Notes: generated by a model from the letters alone, not told the origin. A DNA stretch of 64,000 nucleotides from Photobacterium profundum SS9 (GCF_000196255.1 NC_006371.1:1011995-1075994), one strand, 5' to 3'; counted from the first letter of the stretch, positions 8,867-18,587 are shown. Translations and numbers: made by a program.

Positions 8867-10266
8867 CATAGGTATCTACACAAAATGGTTACAAATTAAC
8901 CAATCGGCCAAGAGAAGGGAACTGATCTAAGGATCAACGATCAAGAGAGTTAACTTTCATTTCATTAGTATTGACGATGACTCTTTTTGAACAACATCAA
9001 TTACCCTGTATCCTTGAATCAAGATTATCTAAGCGTTATCAGACCCTTATAATGGAACACATGACAGTTAATTCTAGCAATGCACCAGGTGTAAAATCTC
9101 TTCGCCACCACACACAATCATGGGCATCGACACAAGCAACATGGCGTTTTTATCATAATGAGGATGTGACTTTTCCTATGCTAAGTGGCCCGATGCTGGG
9201 ACTTGCTCGTTCTGGTGTGAAAGAAAGTCAAAGTCGATATGTATTAATGGCTCATGATTGGTGCCATATCAATTTCGCTAAACATCATAGTAAGTTAGAT
9301 AAAACTAAGATGTCACACGCTCTCGATGTTGGCTACGAACTGCAAGCGTCTTTATTGGTAGACGCAAATACTGGCGCACCCATTGCTCCAGCAGGTCTTA
9401 ACTTACTGACAAGCAACGGTATTTATCAATGCCGAAGCCAAGAGTTACAACCCAAGCAAAGTCACCTAGATTCACTCTTTGACAGCATTCATTGGCAAGA
9501 ACAATTACATTTAGACAAGCCCCTGGTGCATGTTGTTGATAGAGAAGCAGATTCAGCGAAAGACTTAAGACGTTTAGGCTCAGTTCACTGGCTAACTCGA
9601 ACTAAAAAAGGCTCAACGTTCCGTCACGAAGGTCAGTTTAAAACGGCTGAAATCATCAGTCGAACAATCTCCCCAGACTTGAAAGGTGTTATTTCTCTTC
9701 GAGGTAAAGAGGGCTATTTGTTTGTTGGTGAAACGACTGTTGAGTTACACCGGAAATCAGAAAAGCTCGCGTCAGCGGCGCCCACCTGTCGCTTTGTTAT
9801 GAGCCTGGTCACGGATGATGAAGGTAAAGAGCTAGCAAGATGGTATCTGCTGTCTAACGTGTTGGATGTTGATGCAACAGAGATTGCAACGTGGTATTGC
9901 CATCGCTGGAATATTGAATCTTGGTTTAAGTTATTGAAGTCAGATGGTCATCAGTTAGAGAAATGGCAGCAAACTACTGCGGAGTCAATATTAAAGCGTC
10001 TGATCACAGCCAGTGTTGCAACGACGTTGATATTTAAGCTTTATTCGGACAGCTCGGATGAAGCTAATGAATTTAAAGGTTTTTTGGTTAAGCTGAGTGG
10101 TCGTTTAACTAAGCGAACAAAGCCTGTCACTCAGCCATCACTGCTTGCGGGACTATGGGTTTTCCTACAAATGTGTGAAGTACTAGATACCTACACCATG
10201 GATGAGATAAACGCGATGAGGCAAATAGCCAGTTCGTTTTTTGCTCAATCTGTGTAGATACCTATG
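8867..10266 (+). mobile_element. IS4-family insertion sequence, copy A
   Basis: Complete 1,400-bp element with terminal inverted repeats CATAGGTATCTACACA at both ends and an 8-bp duplication GCTATAAG (8859-8866 and 10267-10274). It carries one transposase gene and interrupts the diguanylate cyclase gene. Copy B at 45413-46812 has the same length and the same encoded protein but no matching flanks. Confidence 0.93.
8971..10257 (+). CDS. IS4-family transposase
   Basis: 428-residue DDE transposase. Visible catalytic blocks are LMAHDWCHINF (first Asp region), HVVDREADSAKDL (second Asp) and the YREK signature YCHRWNIESWFKLLKSDG, in which Y, R, E and K have the 2-3-6 spacing that defines the IS4 family. 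The frame is intact and the product is identical to that of copy B at 45422-46708. The stop codon lies nine bases from the right end of the element. Confidence 0.93.
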   Translation: MTMTLFEQHQLPCILESRLSKRYQTLIMEHMTVNSSNAPGVKSLRHHTQSWASTQATWRFYHNEDVTFPMLSGPMLGLARSGVKESQSRYVLMAHDWCHINFAKHHSKLDKTKMSHALDVGYELQASLLVDANTGAPIAPAGLNLLTSNGIYQCRSQELQPKQSHLDSLFDSIHWQEQLHLDKPLVHVVDREADSAKDLRRLGSVHWLTRTKKGSTFRHEGQFKTAEIISRTISPDLKGVISLRGKEGYLFVGETTVELHRKSEKLASAAPTCRFVMSLVTDDEGKELARWYLLSNVLDVDATEIATWYCHRWNIESWFKLLKSDGHQLEKWQQTTAESILKRLITASVATTLIFKLYSDSSDEANEFKGFLVKLSGRLTKRTKPVTQPSLLAGLWVFLQMCEVLDTYTMDEINAMRQIASSFFAQSV

Positions 10267-10467
10267 GCTATAAGTGCCTAAAGCCAAAATAAGCCAAGAT
10301 TTAGTTTCCATACCAAAATCTTCGCGTAATAACATCATAATTAACACTAAGGTTATGATTGAGGTGAGTACTTCAAGGCTTTCACTTGACGGTATTAATG
10401 CCGATAGCAAAATGCCAATGCATACGATAATAATCAGTCGCATAGGAAGTTGAGAGACGTTGTTCAT

Positions 10468-10765
10468 TGTAGCCTTAGGTTTTTTGTTTGAGATAACAGG
10501 TCTATATTGTCAAAGTGCATATATTTGGACAAGATTTTTACCTTTTTTCAATGAGGAAACATTGGCTGTGTCTTTTGTGTGACTAATTTTCAAAGTGAAA
10601 TGAGTTATTTTTGACTCTATAAAATTTTATTGTATTTATAAAATAAAACCTTCTACTAAAAAATGGCCATGAAAGCATGTTTAAATTTCAGACAAAACGA
10701 TATGGTTTGAAATTTTAAAATTAAATTTTTGAATCGAAAATTATTGGCATGAAAATAGATTTAAG
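10468..10765. other. AT-rich region upstream of the cyclase gene
   Basis: About 300 bp between the cyclase start and IS66 copy 2. Very AT-rich, with repeated TTTGAAATTT-like words. No gene, terminator or clear operator was seen; it should contain the leftward promoter of the broken cyclase gene. Confidence 0.4.
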
Positions 10766-12530
10766 GTAACTTCTCAATAAGTCGGGGCATAAGCGAAGAG
10801 TGATCCTGATAGTGTTTTTAAAATTAATGTTAGGATCTCTAAGATCGGCTTGATTGATCCTTTCAAACCTTCAAAATAGTAGCCTCTAACCACGTAGAGC
10901 CTTTTGTCTCAATGAAAATTAATCTCCCAGACATTCCAGAGTCAGAGCAAACCCCTTTGGTAAAAGGCTTAATTGGGATCATTGAGCAGCTTTCCGATAC
11001 GGTTGAGCGCCAACAAGAAGAAATCACCCTCCTTAAAGACGAGATCAACGTACTAAAAGGGCAGAAAAAACGGCCCAAGTTCAAGCCGAGTAAACTCGAC
11101 ACAAATACCGATGAAAAGTCAGACCAAGGCTCGACTGATAACAAACGGTCCGGCTCTACCAAGCGTAGCAAAAATCAAACGCTGACCATTCATCAGGATA
11201 ACATTGTCCAGCCAGAACAACCTTTACCTATCGGGGCACGATTCAAGGGCTACCGAGATTTTGTCGTCCAAGAGCTAGAGATACAGTCGTGCAATGTACG
11301 TTATCGCTTAGCTTGCTATCTATTACCTGATGGTTCGACGGTTACCGCTACCTTGCCTAATGGACTAGCAGGCCAACACTTTGGCACTCGACTAAGAAGC
11401 TACATCCTCTATCAGTATCATCAATGTCAGGTCACTCAGCCTCTGTTGTTGGAACAACTTAGAGAATGGGGTATCGATATTTCCAGTGGCCAATTAAATC
11501 GCTTATTGACCGAAAATCATGATGATTTGCATGAAGAAAAAGCCGAACTTCTGGCTGCAGGCCTGCAAAGCACTGGCTATATCACAACAGATGACACCGG
11601 AGCTAGGCATCAGGGCAAGAACGGTTTTGTCACCCACATAGGCAATGAGTGGTTTGCTTGGTTTCAAAGTTCAGACCGAAAAAATCGGATCAACTTCCTG
11701 TCACTCCTTCGGGCTGGAAACAAGGGTTATCAGGTGAACACCTGCGCACTAAACTATATGGCGACAAATAAACTCCCTGCTCCCCAGTTAGCATTGTTAG
11801 CAAACACACCAGTGACCAACTTTGGATGTGAAGAGGAATGGTCTGCTCATCTAGTTCAGCTGGGTATTGTCGTAAAAAGGCATATTCAAATAGCGACTGA
11901 AGGTGCCCTATTGGGTTGCGCGTCAGAGAATGAAGCTTTGGGTAAACTCGCTGTGATCAGTGATGGTGCTGGACAGTTTAAGGTTCTACAACATGGTTTG
12001 TGCTGGGTACATGCGGAGCGGTTGGTCCACAAGCTTATTCCGTTGAATGAGGGACATCGAGAAGACATCGCACAAGTACGTGATGAGATTTGGTCGTTCT
12101 ACAAGGAGCTGAAAGAATACAAAAAACAGCCTTGCGACACGAAGAAATCAGCTCTGTCGAAGGAGTTCGATCGGCTATTTACTCAGAAAACCCGCTATGA
12201 GCTCCTTAATCAGCAACTAAAGCGGTTAAACAAATTAAAATCAAGCTTATTGCTGGTATTGGAACGACCAGAAATTCCAATCCATACAAATGGAAGCGAA
12301 AATGATCTAAGGGAGCAGGTCAAGCGGCGCAAAGTCAGTGGAGGTACTCGTAGTGATCTTGGCCGACAATGCCGAGATACCTTTTCCAGCCTGAAAAAAA
12401 CGTGCCGAAAATTAGGGGTTTCCTTCTGGAAATATCTCAACGACCGAATTTCTCAAAGTAATGTAATCCCATCTTTAGGCTCTCTGGTGCTCCAGAAAGC
12501 CCACCCTGCCTCGGCTTATTGAGAAGTTAC
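10766..12530 (+). mobile_element. IS66-family insertion sequence, copy 2
   Basis: 1,765-bp element with the same ends as copy 1 and an exact 8-bp duplication GATTTAAG (10758-10765 and 12531-12538). Only two bases differ from copy 1 (11832 and 12153, both silent), so the two copies are very recent relatives. It is in the gap between the cyclase gene and ravA. Confidence 0.95.
10912..12522 (+). CDS. IS66-family transposase (TnpC type), copy 2
   Basis: 536-residue transposase, identical in amino-acid sequence to the product of 4339-5949. It has the N-terminal coiled coil, the IS66 catalytic core and the C-terminal NGSENDLREQ glutamate region. Intact frame, so transposition competence is plausible. 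Confidence 0.93.
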   Translation: MKINLPDIPESEQTPLVKGLIGIIEQLSDTVERQQEEITLLKDEINVLKGQKKRPKFKPSKLDTNTDEKSDQGSTDNKRSGSTKRSKNQTLTIHQDNIVQPEQPLPIGARFKGYRDFVVQELEIQSCNVRYRLACYLLPDGSTVTATLPNGLAGQHFGTRLRSYILYQYHQCQVTQPLLLEQLREWGIDISSGQLNRLLTENHDDLHEEKAELLAAGLQSTGYITTDDTGARHQGKNGFVTHIGNEWFAWFQSSDRKNRINFLSLLRAGNKGYQVNTCALNYMATNKLPAPQLALLANTPVTNFGCEEEWSAHLVQLGIVVKRHIQIATEGALLGCASENEALGKLAVISDGAGQFKVLQHGLCWVHAERLVHKLIPLNEGHREDIAQVRDEIWSFYKELKEYKKQPCDTKKSALSKEFDRLFTQKTRYELLNQQLKRLNKLKSSLLLVLERPEIPIHTNGSENDLREQVKRRKVSGGTRSDLGRQCRDTFSSLKKTCRKLGVSFWKYLNDRISQSNVIPSLGSLVLQKAHPASAY

Positions 12531-12793
12531 GATTTAAGAATTAAACGCATTGATTTAAGGAATATTTGTAAGTAAATGTAACAGTATGTTTCGGGTGGTA
12601 AGTATTAGCGACAAAGTATTATTTTTGTAAACAATGCTTGCTTGTTGTTGATAGATCTCTTTGATATAAAAGTGTTAAAAGGTATTTGCTGTTAACACTT
12701 TTGCAACATCTGAGGTATTGTGTCTATGCTAAGTAATGACAGCAATTGTTGTGCTTTGGTACATGGACATAACAATTAGAGAGGTCGGAAATT

Positions 12794-14673
12794 ATGCTAA
12801 CAATGGCAAAATCTGCACAACCGAATAAAGCGTTAATTTCTGAGAGGATTCAAAAGCTTATTAAGGCACTGTCTAGCGGTGTATACGAGCGTGAAGAAAC
12901 CATCAAACTTTGCTTACTTTCTGCCTTAGCGGGTGAGAGTGTCTTTTTACTTGGCCCCCTGGTATTGCTAAAAGTTTAATCGCTAAACGTTTAATACAAG
13001 CCTTCGATAACAGTAAATTCTTTGATTACTTGATGATCCGTTTTTCAACACCGGAAGAAGTGTTTGGCCCTTTATCAATACAAGAACTCAAAGACAATGG
13101 TAAGTATGTGCGATTAATCGACGGATACTTGCCAACGGCTCAAGTCGTTTTTCTCGATGAAATATGGAAAGCTGGCCCTGCAATCTTCAATACATTACTG
13201 ACAGTTGTAAACGAACGTACCTTTAAAAATGGTCAGGATGTGTTACCTGTACCCATGCGTTTGCTGATTACAGCGTCGAACGAACTACCAGATGAAGATA
13301 GTGGGCTTGATGCACTCTATGACCGCATGCTTGTTCGCGTGTTCGTTAATCGTATTCAAGAAAAGAAAAACTTCAAATCGATGACGGTCGAACATCTATA
13401 GTGATAGATCCAAGTTTAATCATTAAAGATGAAGAATATGTTCAATGGCAGGCTTGCATTGAAGACGTTAAATTATCTGAAGATATTTTTGAAAAAATCT
13501 ATCAACTTAAATCCATGATAGAAAAGCAATCTGAAACGGCTGAGATTGCAGAAGCAGATAGTGAACTGTATATCTCTGATCGACGATGGAAGAAGTCAGT
13601 ACGCTTATTAAAAGCGAGTGTTTTCTTTAATGGTCGAGATGAAATCAACCCGCTCGATTTGCTGTTACTTCAAGATTGTTTATGGCACAGCCCAGAATCG
13701 CGCAATGTTATTCGAACATTGGTACGTGAATTTGCAACAGAAAAAGCCTTTGATCGAAGCTCAGCAGATTATTGATGAAGTAAATGAAAAAGTTGCCTCT
13801 GATCTTGTCGTAACATTTAGCCGTGAATCTACATTACGCAAAGAATGGTTTAAATATAACTTCAGTACTGCGAAGCGCTACAACGTTAATCATAACCCGC
13901 GCATGATTAAACTGGTTATGCTTCAGCAAAACCCATCTGTTTCTGAAAAAGAGCAAGGCAATAGCCGCTGGGTTTACGTTGATGGTGATGAGTTCGATAA
14001 AAAAATTCGAACAGGGCATTGTGATGTCTATGGTTTCGTAAATAAAAACACGAACCTGTGCCGCCTTCAGTTTGAAATCGATGCTCAATGTCGCTTAGTT
14101 ATTAAAGATATCGCGAATCGTGCTGTGTTAGTCGGTATCGCGGGTAATAAAGGTATTATACCCAAGTCACCTCAAGATGCAGGATTCAGAGTGACCTCAG
14201 CGTGTTTAATTCAAGGAAAATATGTGTAGGAATGGCATTCCCTTTCAAACATATTTGACACCGAAGTAGACACGCTGAGTCACTCCCGAAGGGCGAGTTT
14301 TATTGGGCTCTATGCGGTGTTGATAATTTTAAATGTAGAACCACTACGTCTATAAATTAGCGCCTTGCCTAGAGCCCAACAAATTCTCGCTGAAACGAGC
14401 ATCTTGAGGTGACTTGGGTATACAGCAAAACAAAATGAACAGCTGCAAGAACGGGTGAAGCAGGCGTCAGGCAAAGTGACCGATGCTGAGCATAATATCA
14501 AGCTCTCTCGTATTAGCTTCCACGGTGCACTTCCACATAATTTTGTTGAGAAGGAAATTCCAACATTAATTGAATGCAGTATTTCCGAAGCCTCTGAATC
14601 TGTATCGGAATTAAAGTCAGTGATTGAAAAAAGTGCGTTCAGAATTTCTCAATTATCCGAGTTTTACTCGTAA
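12794..14673 (+). pseudogene. ravA: ravA (MoxR-type AAA+ ATPase) pseudogene
   Basis: Clear match in order and motifs to RavA, the MoxR-family ATPase that works with ViaA. Four lesions are visible. First, one C is missing in the C-tract at about 12954-12958, inside the Walker A motif (expected GPPGIAKS), giving a stop at 12977-12979. Second, a frame change at about 13390-13401 after MTVEHL. Third, another at about 13739-13747 in an A-run, between EFATEKA and AQQIIDEVNE. Fourth, a 266-bp MITE at 14157-14422; taking out 264 bp rejoins NKGI to TAKQNEQLQ in frame. Walker B ([14 protein letters not shown]) and sensor 1 ([10 protein letters not shown]) remain readable. The C-terminal part to 14673 ends with a normal stop. 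Confidence 0.93.
14157..14422. mobile_element. 266-bp MITE, copy 2 (inside ravA)
   Basis: Same length as copy 1 but in the opposite orientation. Ends TATACCCAAGTCACCTCAAG and its inverse. Rebuilding the ravA reading frame requires removal of exactly 264 bp, which means a TA duplication at each end. It contains a stop codon in the ravA frame (14227-14229). Confidence 0.9.
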
Positions 14674-14694
14674 CTTTTTTCATAACTAGAGGGA

Positions 14695-14883
14695 GTGGTC
14701 TATGCGGTATCTGAAGGTATTAACCTAGCGCTGATGCTTGCTGAATCAGGCATTATTGATAATGCAGTGCATGAAGTGATGGCTCGACCACAGCTCTTGA
14801 TGGCAGCCGAGGCCAGTCCTGGTATTAAAACTGCAATGAAAAATCAGGTCATGAAATGGCGCGGTCAAGTTAAGAACAAAACT
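14695..14883 (+). pseudogene. viaA: viaA remnant (first 60 or so codons)
   Basis: Directly after ravA, a reading frame from about 14695 encodes VSEGINLALMLAESGIIDNAVHEVM...ASPGIKTAMKNQ, which resembles the N-terminus of ViaA, the VWA-domain partner of RavA (E. coli: AVSEEGLIEEM...FPRLKAAI). After about 60 codons the similarity stops and a terminator follows at once, so over 400 codons including the VWA domain have been deleted. The frame runs on to 14985 through the terminator, but that tail is not part of the original gene. No good start codon or ribosome site is left. Confidence 0.75.
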
Positions 14884-14915
14884 AAGCCCTCGCTGACATA
14901 CAGCGAGGGCTTTTT
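14884..14915. terminator. Terminator after the viaA remnant
   Basis: AAGCCCTCGCTG (14884-14895) and CAGCGAGGGCTT (14901-14912) form a perfect 12-bp stem with an ACATA loop and a T tail. Probably the original ravA-viaA operon terminator. It also sits at the 3' end of the convergent receptor gene. Confidence 0.9.
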
Positions 14916-14919
14916 ATTA

Positions 14920-16038
14920 CTAGGGTATATCAGTAAAGTACTTATTCAGTGCCTGACGCCATTCAATACTTTGACGGATCTTTAACAGTGCTCGATTCAA
15001 TTCTTCTTCATAAGGGCTGTTATCTTCAATCGCGAAGCCGTAGTTTTGCTTTTCGAATTGATACGGCAGTACAATCATATCTGTATACACGCCACGTTCT
15101 TTCGCCTTTTTTATCTGATATTTCAGGACAGGATCATCGGCGATCACGGCTTCTATTTCACCTTTTTCTAATGCAACTAGCATATCTTCTACCGTATTAT
15201 ACGCTTTATGAACAATGCTGTGATTGGTGAGAAACTGAGATGATGTAGATGACTTTTTAGCACCTGTTTTAATGTTCGCGAGATCATTCGGATTCTTGAT
15301 ATCTGAATTTAATAAGCCCAATGTAAATGTACTGGCGAGAACAGCCGTAATACTGGCAATAAATAGTGTGGAGAAAATGGCAATAATCACAGTCAAAACG
15401 CGCCCCGACAGCGTCTTAAACTCGAAATAATTAAAGGGTCCTTTGGTTATAAAGAGTAAGCCTAAAATGAACCCTTCAACGAACCGTGCAGGGCGGGTTT
15501 GCATAGAATAGAGCTTGTCGTTTATCTTGTGTTCAAGAAAATAAAAGACGCTACCAATTAATGCGGCGGCACATAAGAGAATTGCTAATACCAGTAAGAG
15601 TTTTTTGTTAGTTAGAATATTGATTATTGATGCTAGGTAGCCTTGTTTCTTAACTGCAATGGCAAGGTGTGTTTCATAAAACGAGTGTGAAAAGTCTAAG
15701 CGTTCTTCTCTTTCAGGGGTGATTGAAATACACGAAATGCCAATGTTGATCTTACCTTCAGCGACGGCATCGAGTAATTCTGTCAGGGGGTATTGCTTGA
15801 TTTCGTATTGTAGATTTAAACGTTTAGCTATTTGTTCCCACAGTAGTATTGTTAACCCGGTGTAGTCTTCGTCGTTTTCGTGAATAACAAAGGGAGGGCA
15901 ATGATAGCTTCCAACTTTAATCAATGAGTCTTGTTTTATATTGTTGGTTGAAGTGCTTTGTGCAGGAACCGATATAAACATGAATAAGAGGCAGAACAGA
16001 ATAGAAAGTGGTTTGGTGATTGATTTAGTTTCTGCCAT
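14920..16038 (-). CDS. Ionotropic-receptor-like protein (GluR0-type layout)
   Basis: 372 residues with the layout of prokaryotic ionotropic glutamate receptors: signal peptide (1-28), a solute-binding lobe (40-130, KVGSYHCPPF..., TGLTILLWEQIAKRL, GISCISITPEREERLDFSHSF), a membrane core, and the second half of the binding lobe (250-372). Membrane parts are about 146-168 and 212-240 with a hydrophobic hairpin about 186-200 between them, as in GluR0 M1-P-M2. The P region (FVEGFILGLLFITKG) lacks the K+ filter TVGYG. It may be an ion channel gated by an amino acid, or a receptor of unknown output. It is convergent with the viaA remnant and has no linked transporter genes. Confidence 0.8.
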   Translation of the reverse strand: MAETKSITKPLSILFCLLFMFISVPAQSTSTNNIKQDSLIKVGSYHCPPFVIHENDEDYTGLTILLWEQIAKRLNLQYEIKQYPLTELLDAVAEGKINIGISCISITPEREERLDFSHSFYETHLAIAVKKQGYLASIINILTNKKLLLVLAILLCAAALIGSVFYFLEHKINDKLYSMQTRPARFVEGFILGLLFITKGPFNYFEFKTLSGRVLTVIIAIFSTLFIASITAVLASTFTLGLLNSDIKNPNDLANIKTGAKKSSTSSQFLTNHSIVHKAYNTVEDMLVALEKGEIEAVIADDPVLKYQIKKAKERGVYTDMIVLPYQFEKQNYGFAIEDNSPYEEELNRALLKIRQSIEWRQALNKYFTDIP

Positions 16039-16300
16039 AACGACCCTCCTTTAAAAAATGACGAACAACCTAGCGAATGATCATTTGTGTAAATATAAGT
16101 ATAAGTATAAGCCCCATAACTGCTATTCGTGATGATTCTTGAGAGGTAGTTAGGTAACTGTATTACACCATGTTTTTAATGTGTGTATTTAAGGTTGAAC
16201 TATGCTTATAAAGTCGAGCTTATCGTCACTAAGATACTAACCCACCAGCACACTATCGTTTTAGGTTGGTATCGACACTTAATTAGGTAGAGGAGTCTAT

Positions 16301-17770
16301 ATGAAATTTCTCTCTCTCTGCGTATTCGTTACTACGCTATTGCTTCATTCTATTTCGGCGTTAGCGGATGATGTCTGGGTTGTCGAAATAAACGGTGGTA
16401 TTGGACCTGCAACAAGCGATTTTGTCGCCAGAGAAATCGAACAAGCGCAAATAGATAATGCATCCCTTGTCGTTCTCAAAATGAATACTCCCGGAGGGCT
16501 AGATACCTCTATGCGAGACATTATTCGTGCAATTACTACGTCATCTGTACCTATCGCTACCTGGGTTGGCCCTGCGGGCTCTCGTGCAGCCAGTGCGGGT
16601 ACGTATATATTATTGGCAAGTCATATCGCTTCAATGGCTCCGGGTACCAACCTTGGCGCAGCGACGCCTGTTTCATTAGGGGGCGGAAAAGCACCTGATA
16701 AATCAGATAATCCATTTGCGCCGAAAGGTGACTCGCAAAAAGGTGATGAAAACAGCGCCAAGAAAGATGATTCAACTAGCGACGATAAGTCAGCAACAAG
16801 CAAGTCTGATGATGAGGCTAAAAGCAGTGAGTCGGATCAACAAGAAGGACGAGTAAAAGCCACGACGGCAATGGAAAAGAAAGTTATCAATGATGCGGCT
16901 GCGTACATCGTGAGCTTGGCAAAATTGCACGGCAGGAATGCAGTGTGGGCAGAGAAAGCCGTTCGTGAAGCAGCCAGTTTAGATTCAGAAAATGCGTTAA
17001 CTGAAAATGTGATTGATTTTCTAGCATCAAACCTAGATCAAGTCGTCGAAAAAACGAATGGTAAAACGGTTGTTATCAATGGCGTTGAACAAGAAATATC
17101 ACTGGCTAATGTTCAGTTTATAGAACGAGAGCAAGATTGGCGTTTTAGTTTGTTATCTGTCATCACCAATCCTAATGTTGCCTATATTCTTATGTTGATT
17201 GGCATCTACGGTCTATTACTGGAATTCTATAACCCTGGCGTAGGGTTACCCGGTGTAATGGGCGGTATTTGCCTTTTACTCGCGATGTATTCATTGCAAA
17301 TGCTACCAGTAAGTTATGCGGGCCTTGGCTTATTGCTGTTAGGTATCGCATTAATGATTGCGGAGGCATTTACACCGAGTTTTGGTATTTTTGGCTTAGG
17401 TGGAATAGTGGCATTTGTATTGGGCTCTATTATGCTGATGGATACGGAAATACCGGGATACAAAATTGCCTTACCACTCATTATTGGGTTAACCGTTGTA
17501 TCGGCTTTATTTACCTTTGTAATGCTTTCTTTGTTATTAAAAACCCGAAGAAAACCGGTTACAACAGGGGTCGACGTTGTTATTGGTCAGTACGCCAAGG
17601 TTGTGAGTGGTTTTCCTGGCTCAGGTCGAGTTCTGGTTGATGGTGAAATTTGGCAGGCAAGATGCGCTGATGGTTTACTGGTAGGTCAACGGGTAATAGT
17701 TAAAAAGGTATCGGGTTTATGGCTTGATGTTGAAACCAGCCATGTCGATCAAAATTCGGCTAAAGAATAA
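16301..17770 (+). CDS. NfeD-type membrane serine protease (ClpP-like domain plus NfeD)
   Basis: 489-residue long-form NfeD protein. Order: signal peptide (1-23), ClpP-class protease domain (25-240), four to five membrane helices (about 290-420), and a C-terminal OB-fold NfeD domain (430-485). The catalytic pair of the PH1510/1510-N type is visible as Ser98 in SRAASAGTY and Lys194 in MEKKVINDAAAYI. An acidic, low-complexity insert (about 130-188, rich in K, D, S) separates the two. The partner slipin gene begins 50 bp downstream. In archaea 1510-N cleaves the C-terminus of its slipin; the same role is inferred here at the inner membrane. Confidence 0.9.
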   Translation: MKFLSLCVFVTTLLLHSISALADDVWVVEINGGIGPATSDFVAREIEQAQIDNASLVVLKMNTPGGLDTSMRDIIRAITTSSVPIATWVGPAGSRAASAGTYILLASHIASMAPGTNLGAATPVSLGGGKAPDKSDNPFAPKGDSQKGDENSAKKDDSTSDDKSATSKSDDEAKSSESDQQEGRVKATTAMEKKVINDAAAYIVSLAKLHGRNAVWAEKAVREAASLDSENALTENVIDFLASNLDQVVEKTNGKTVVINGVEQEISLANVQFIEREQDWRFSLLSVITNPNVAYILMLIGIYGLLLEFYNPGVGLPGVMGGICLLLAMYSLQMLPVSYAGLGLLLLGIALMIAEAFTPSFGIFGLGGIVAFVLGSIMLMDTEIPGYKIALPLIIGLTVVSALFTFVMLSLLLKTRRKPVTTGVDVVIGQYAKVVSGFPGSGRVLVDGEIWQARCADGLLVGQRVIVKKVSGLWLDVETSHVDQNSAKE

Positions 17771-17819
17771 TGGCACGAGTAAGACCATATTGAAGAATAA
17801 CTAATAATAGGGGCGAATT

Positions 17820-18587
17820 ATGTTCATCTATACTATTGCGACAATTGTAGCACTTGTGTTTGTGCTACTTGTTAGTATGTTCAAGATATTACGAGAGTAT
17901 GAACGTGCAGTTGTGTTCTTACTCGGACGGTTTTATGAAGTAAAAGGACCGGGATTAATCATCATTGTGCCTGTTATTCAGCAAATGGTAAGGGTAGACC
18001 TACGAACCATAGTTCTTGATGTACCGACGCAAGATTTGATTACCCGCGACAACGTATCGGTTAAGGTGAACGCTGTCGTATATTTTCGGGTGGTCGAACC
18101 GAAAATGGCCATCAATAACGTAGAAAACTACCTTGAAGCAACCAGTCAGTTATCTCAAACCACTTTGCGTTCTGTACTTGGTCAACATGAGCTTGATGAG
18201 CTTTTGTCAGCAAGGGAAGAGTTAAATCGGGATTTACAGGGAATACTTGATCAACATACCGATAACTGGGGGATTAAAATTGCCAATGTTGAAATTAAAC
18301 ATGTTGATCTGGACGATAGCATGGTGCGTGCTTTAGCTAAACAAGCAGAGGCAGAACGATCTCGTCGGGCGAAAGTCATTCATGCGACGGGTGAGTTAGA
18401 AGCGTCAGAGAAGCTACGTCAAGCAGCGGAAATATTAAATAAAGCGCCAAATGCGATTCAACTTCGTTATATGCAAACATTAACTGAAGTGGCGAATGAT
18501 AGAACAACAACCATTGTATTTCCTATGCCTATCGATATGGTGGCAAAGTTTACAGAAGTAATGAAAGCCTCGAATAAAAAAGAGTAA
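17820..18587 (+). CDS. Slipin (stomatin/SPFH family)
   Basis: 255-residue SPFH protein with one N-terminal membrane hairpin (2-22), an SPFH domain (25-190, with [13 protein letters not shown] and GPGLIIIVP) and a C-terminal helical part ending in [25 protein letters not shown] is typical of slipins that pair with long NfeD. It forms an operon with the NfeD-type protease upstream. Such pairs are thought to organise membrane microdomains; the protease may trim the slipin tail. GGGGCGAA precedes the ATG. Confidence 0.92.
   Translation: MFIYTIATIVALVFVLLVSMFKILREYERAVVFLLGRFYEVKGPGLIIIVPVIQQMVRVDLRTIVLDVPTQDLITRDNVSVKVNAVVYFRVVEPKMAINNVENYLEATSQLSQTTLRSVLGQHELDELLSAREELNRDLQGILDQHTDNWGIKIANVEIKHVDLDDSMVRALAKQAEAERSRRAKVIHATGELEASEKLRQAAEILNKAPNAIQLRYMQTLTEVANDRTTTIVFPMPIDMVAKFTEVMKASNKKE

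Larger units (their letters stand above)
8190..10467 (-). pseudogene. Diguanylate cyclase (GGDEF) gene split by an IS4-family element
   Basis: Removing 1,408 bp (IS 8867-10266 plus one 8-bp duplication) restores a single 289-residue frame: the N-terminal part (10467 to about 10267) joins to 8866-8190 as ...LALGTYS-LGVFADLL.... The protein would have four or so membrane segments in the first 130 residues and a C-terminal GGDEF domain with DELTGLLNRRSLF, FKQVNDRLGHSRGDELL and the intact active site RIGGDEF, so c-di-GMP synthesis is the ancestral role. No RxxD inhibitory site stands upstream of GGDEF. As it stands the membrane part and catalytic part are separated; the 3' fragment (8190-8777) still has an open frame with an ATG and could in theory give a soluble cyclase domain. 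Confidence 0.9.
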
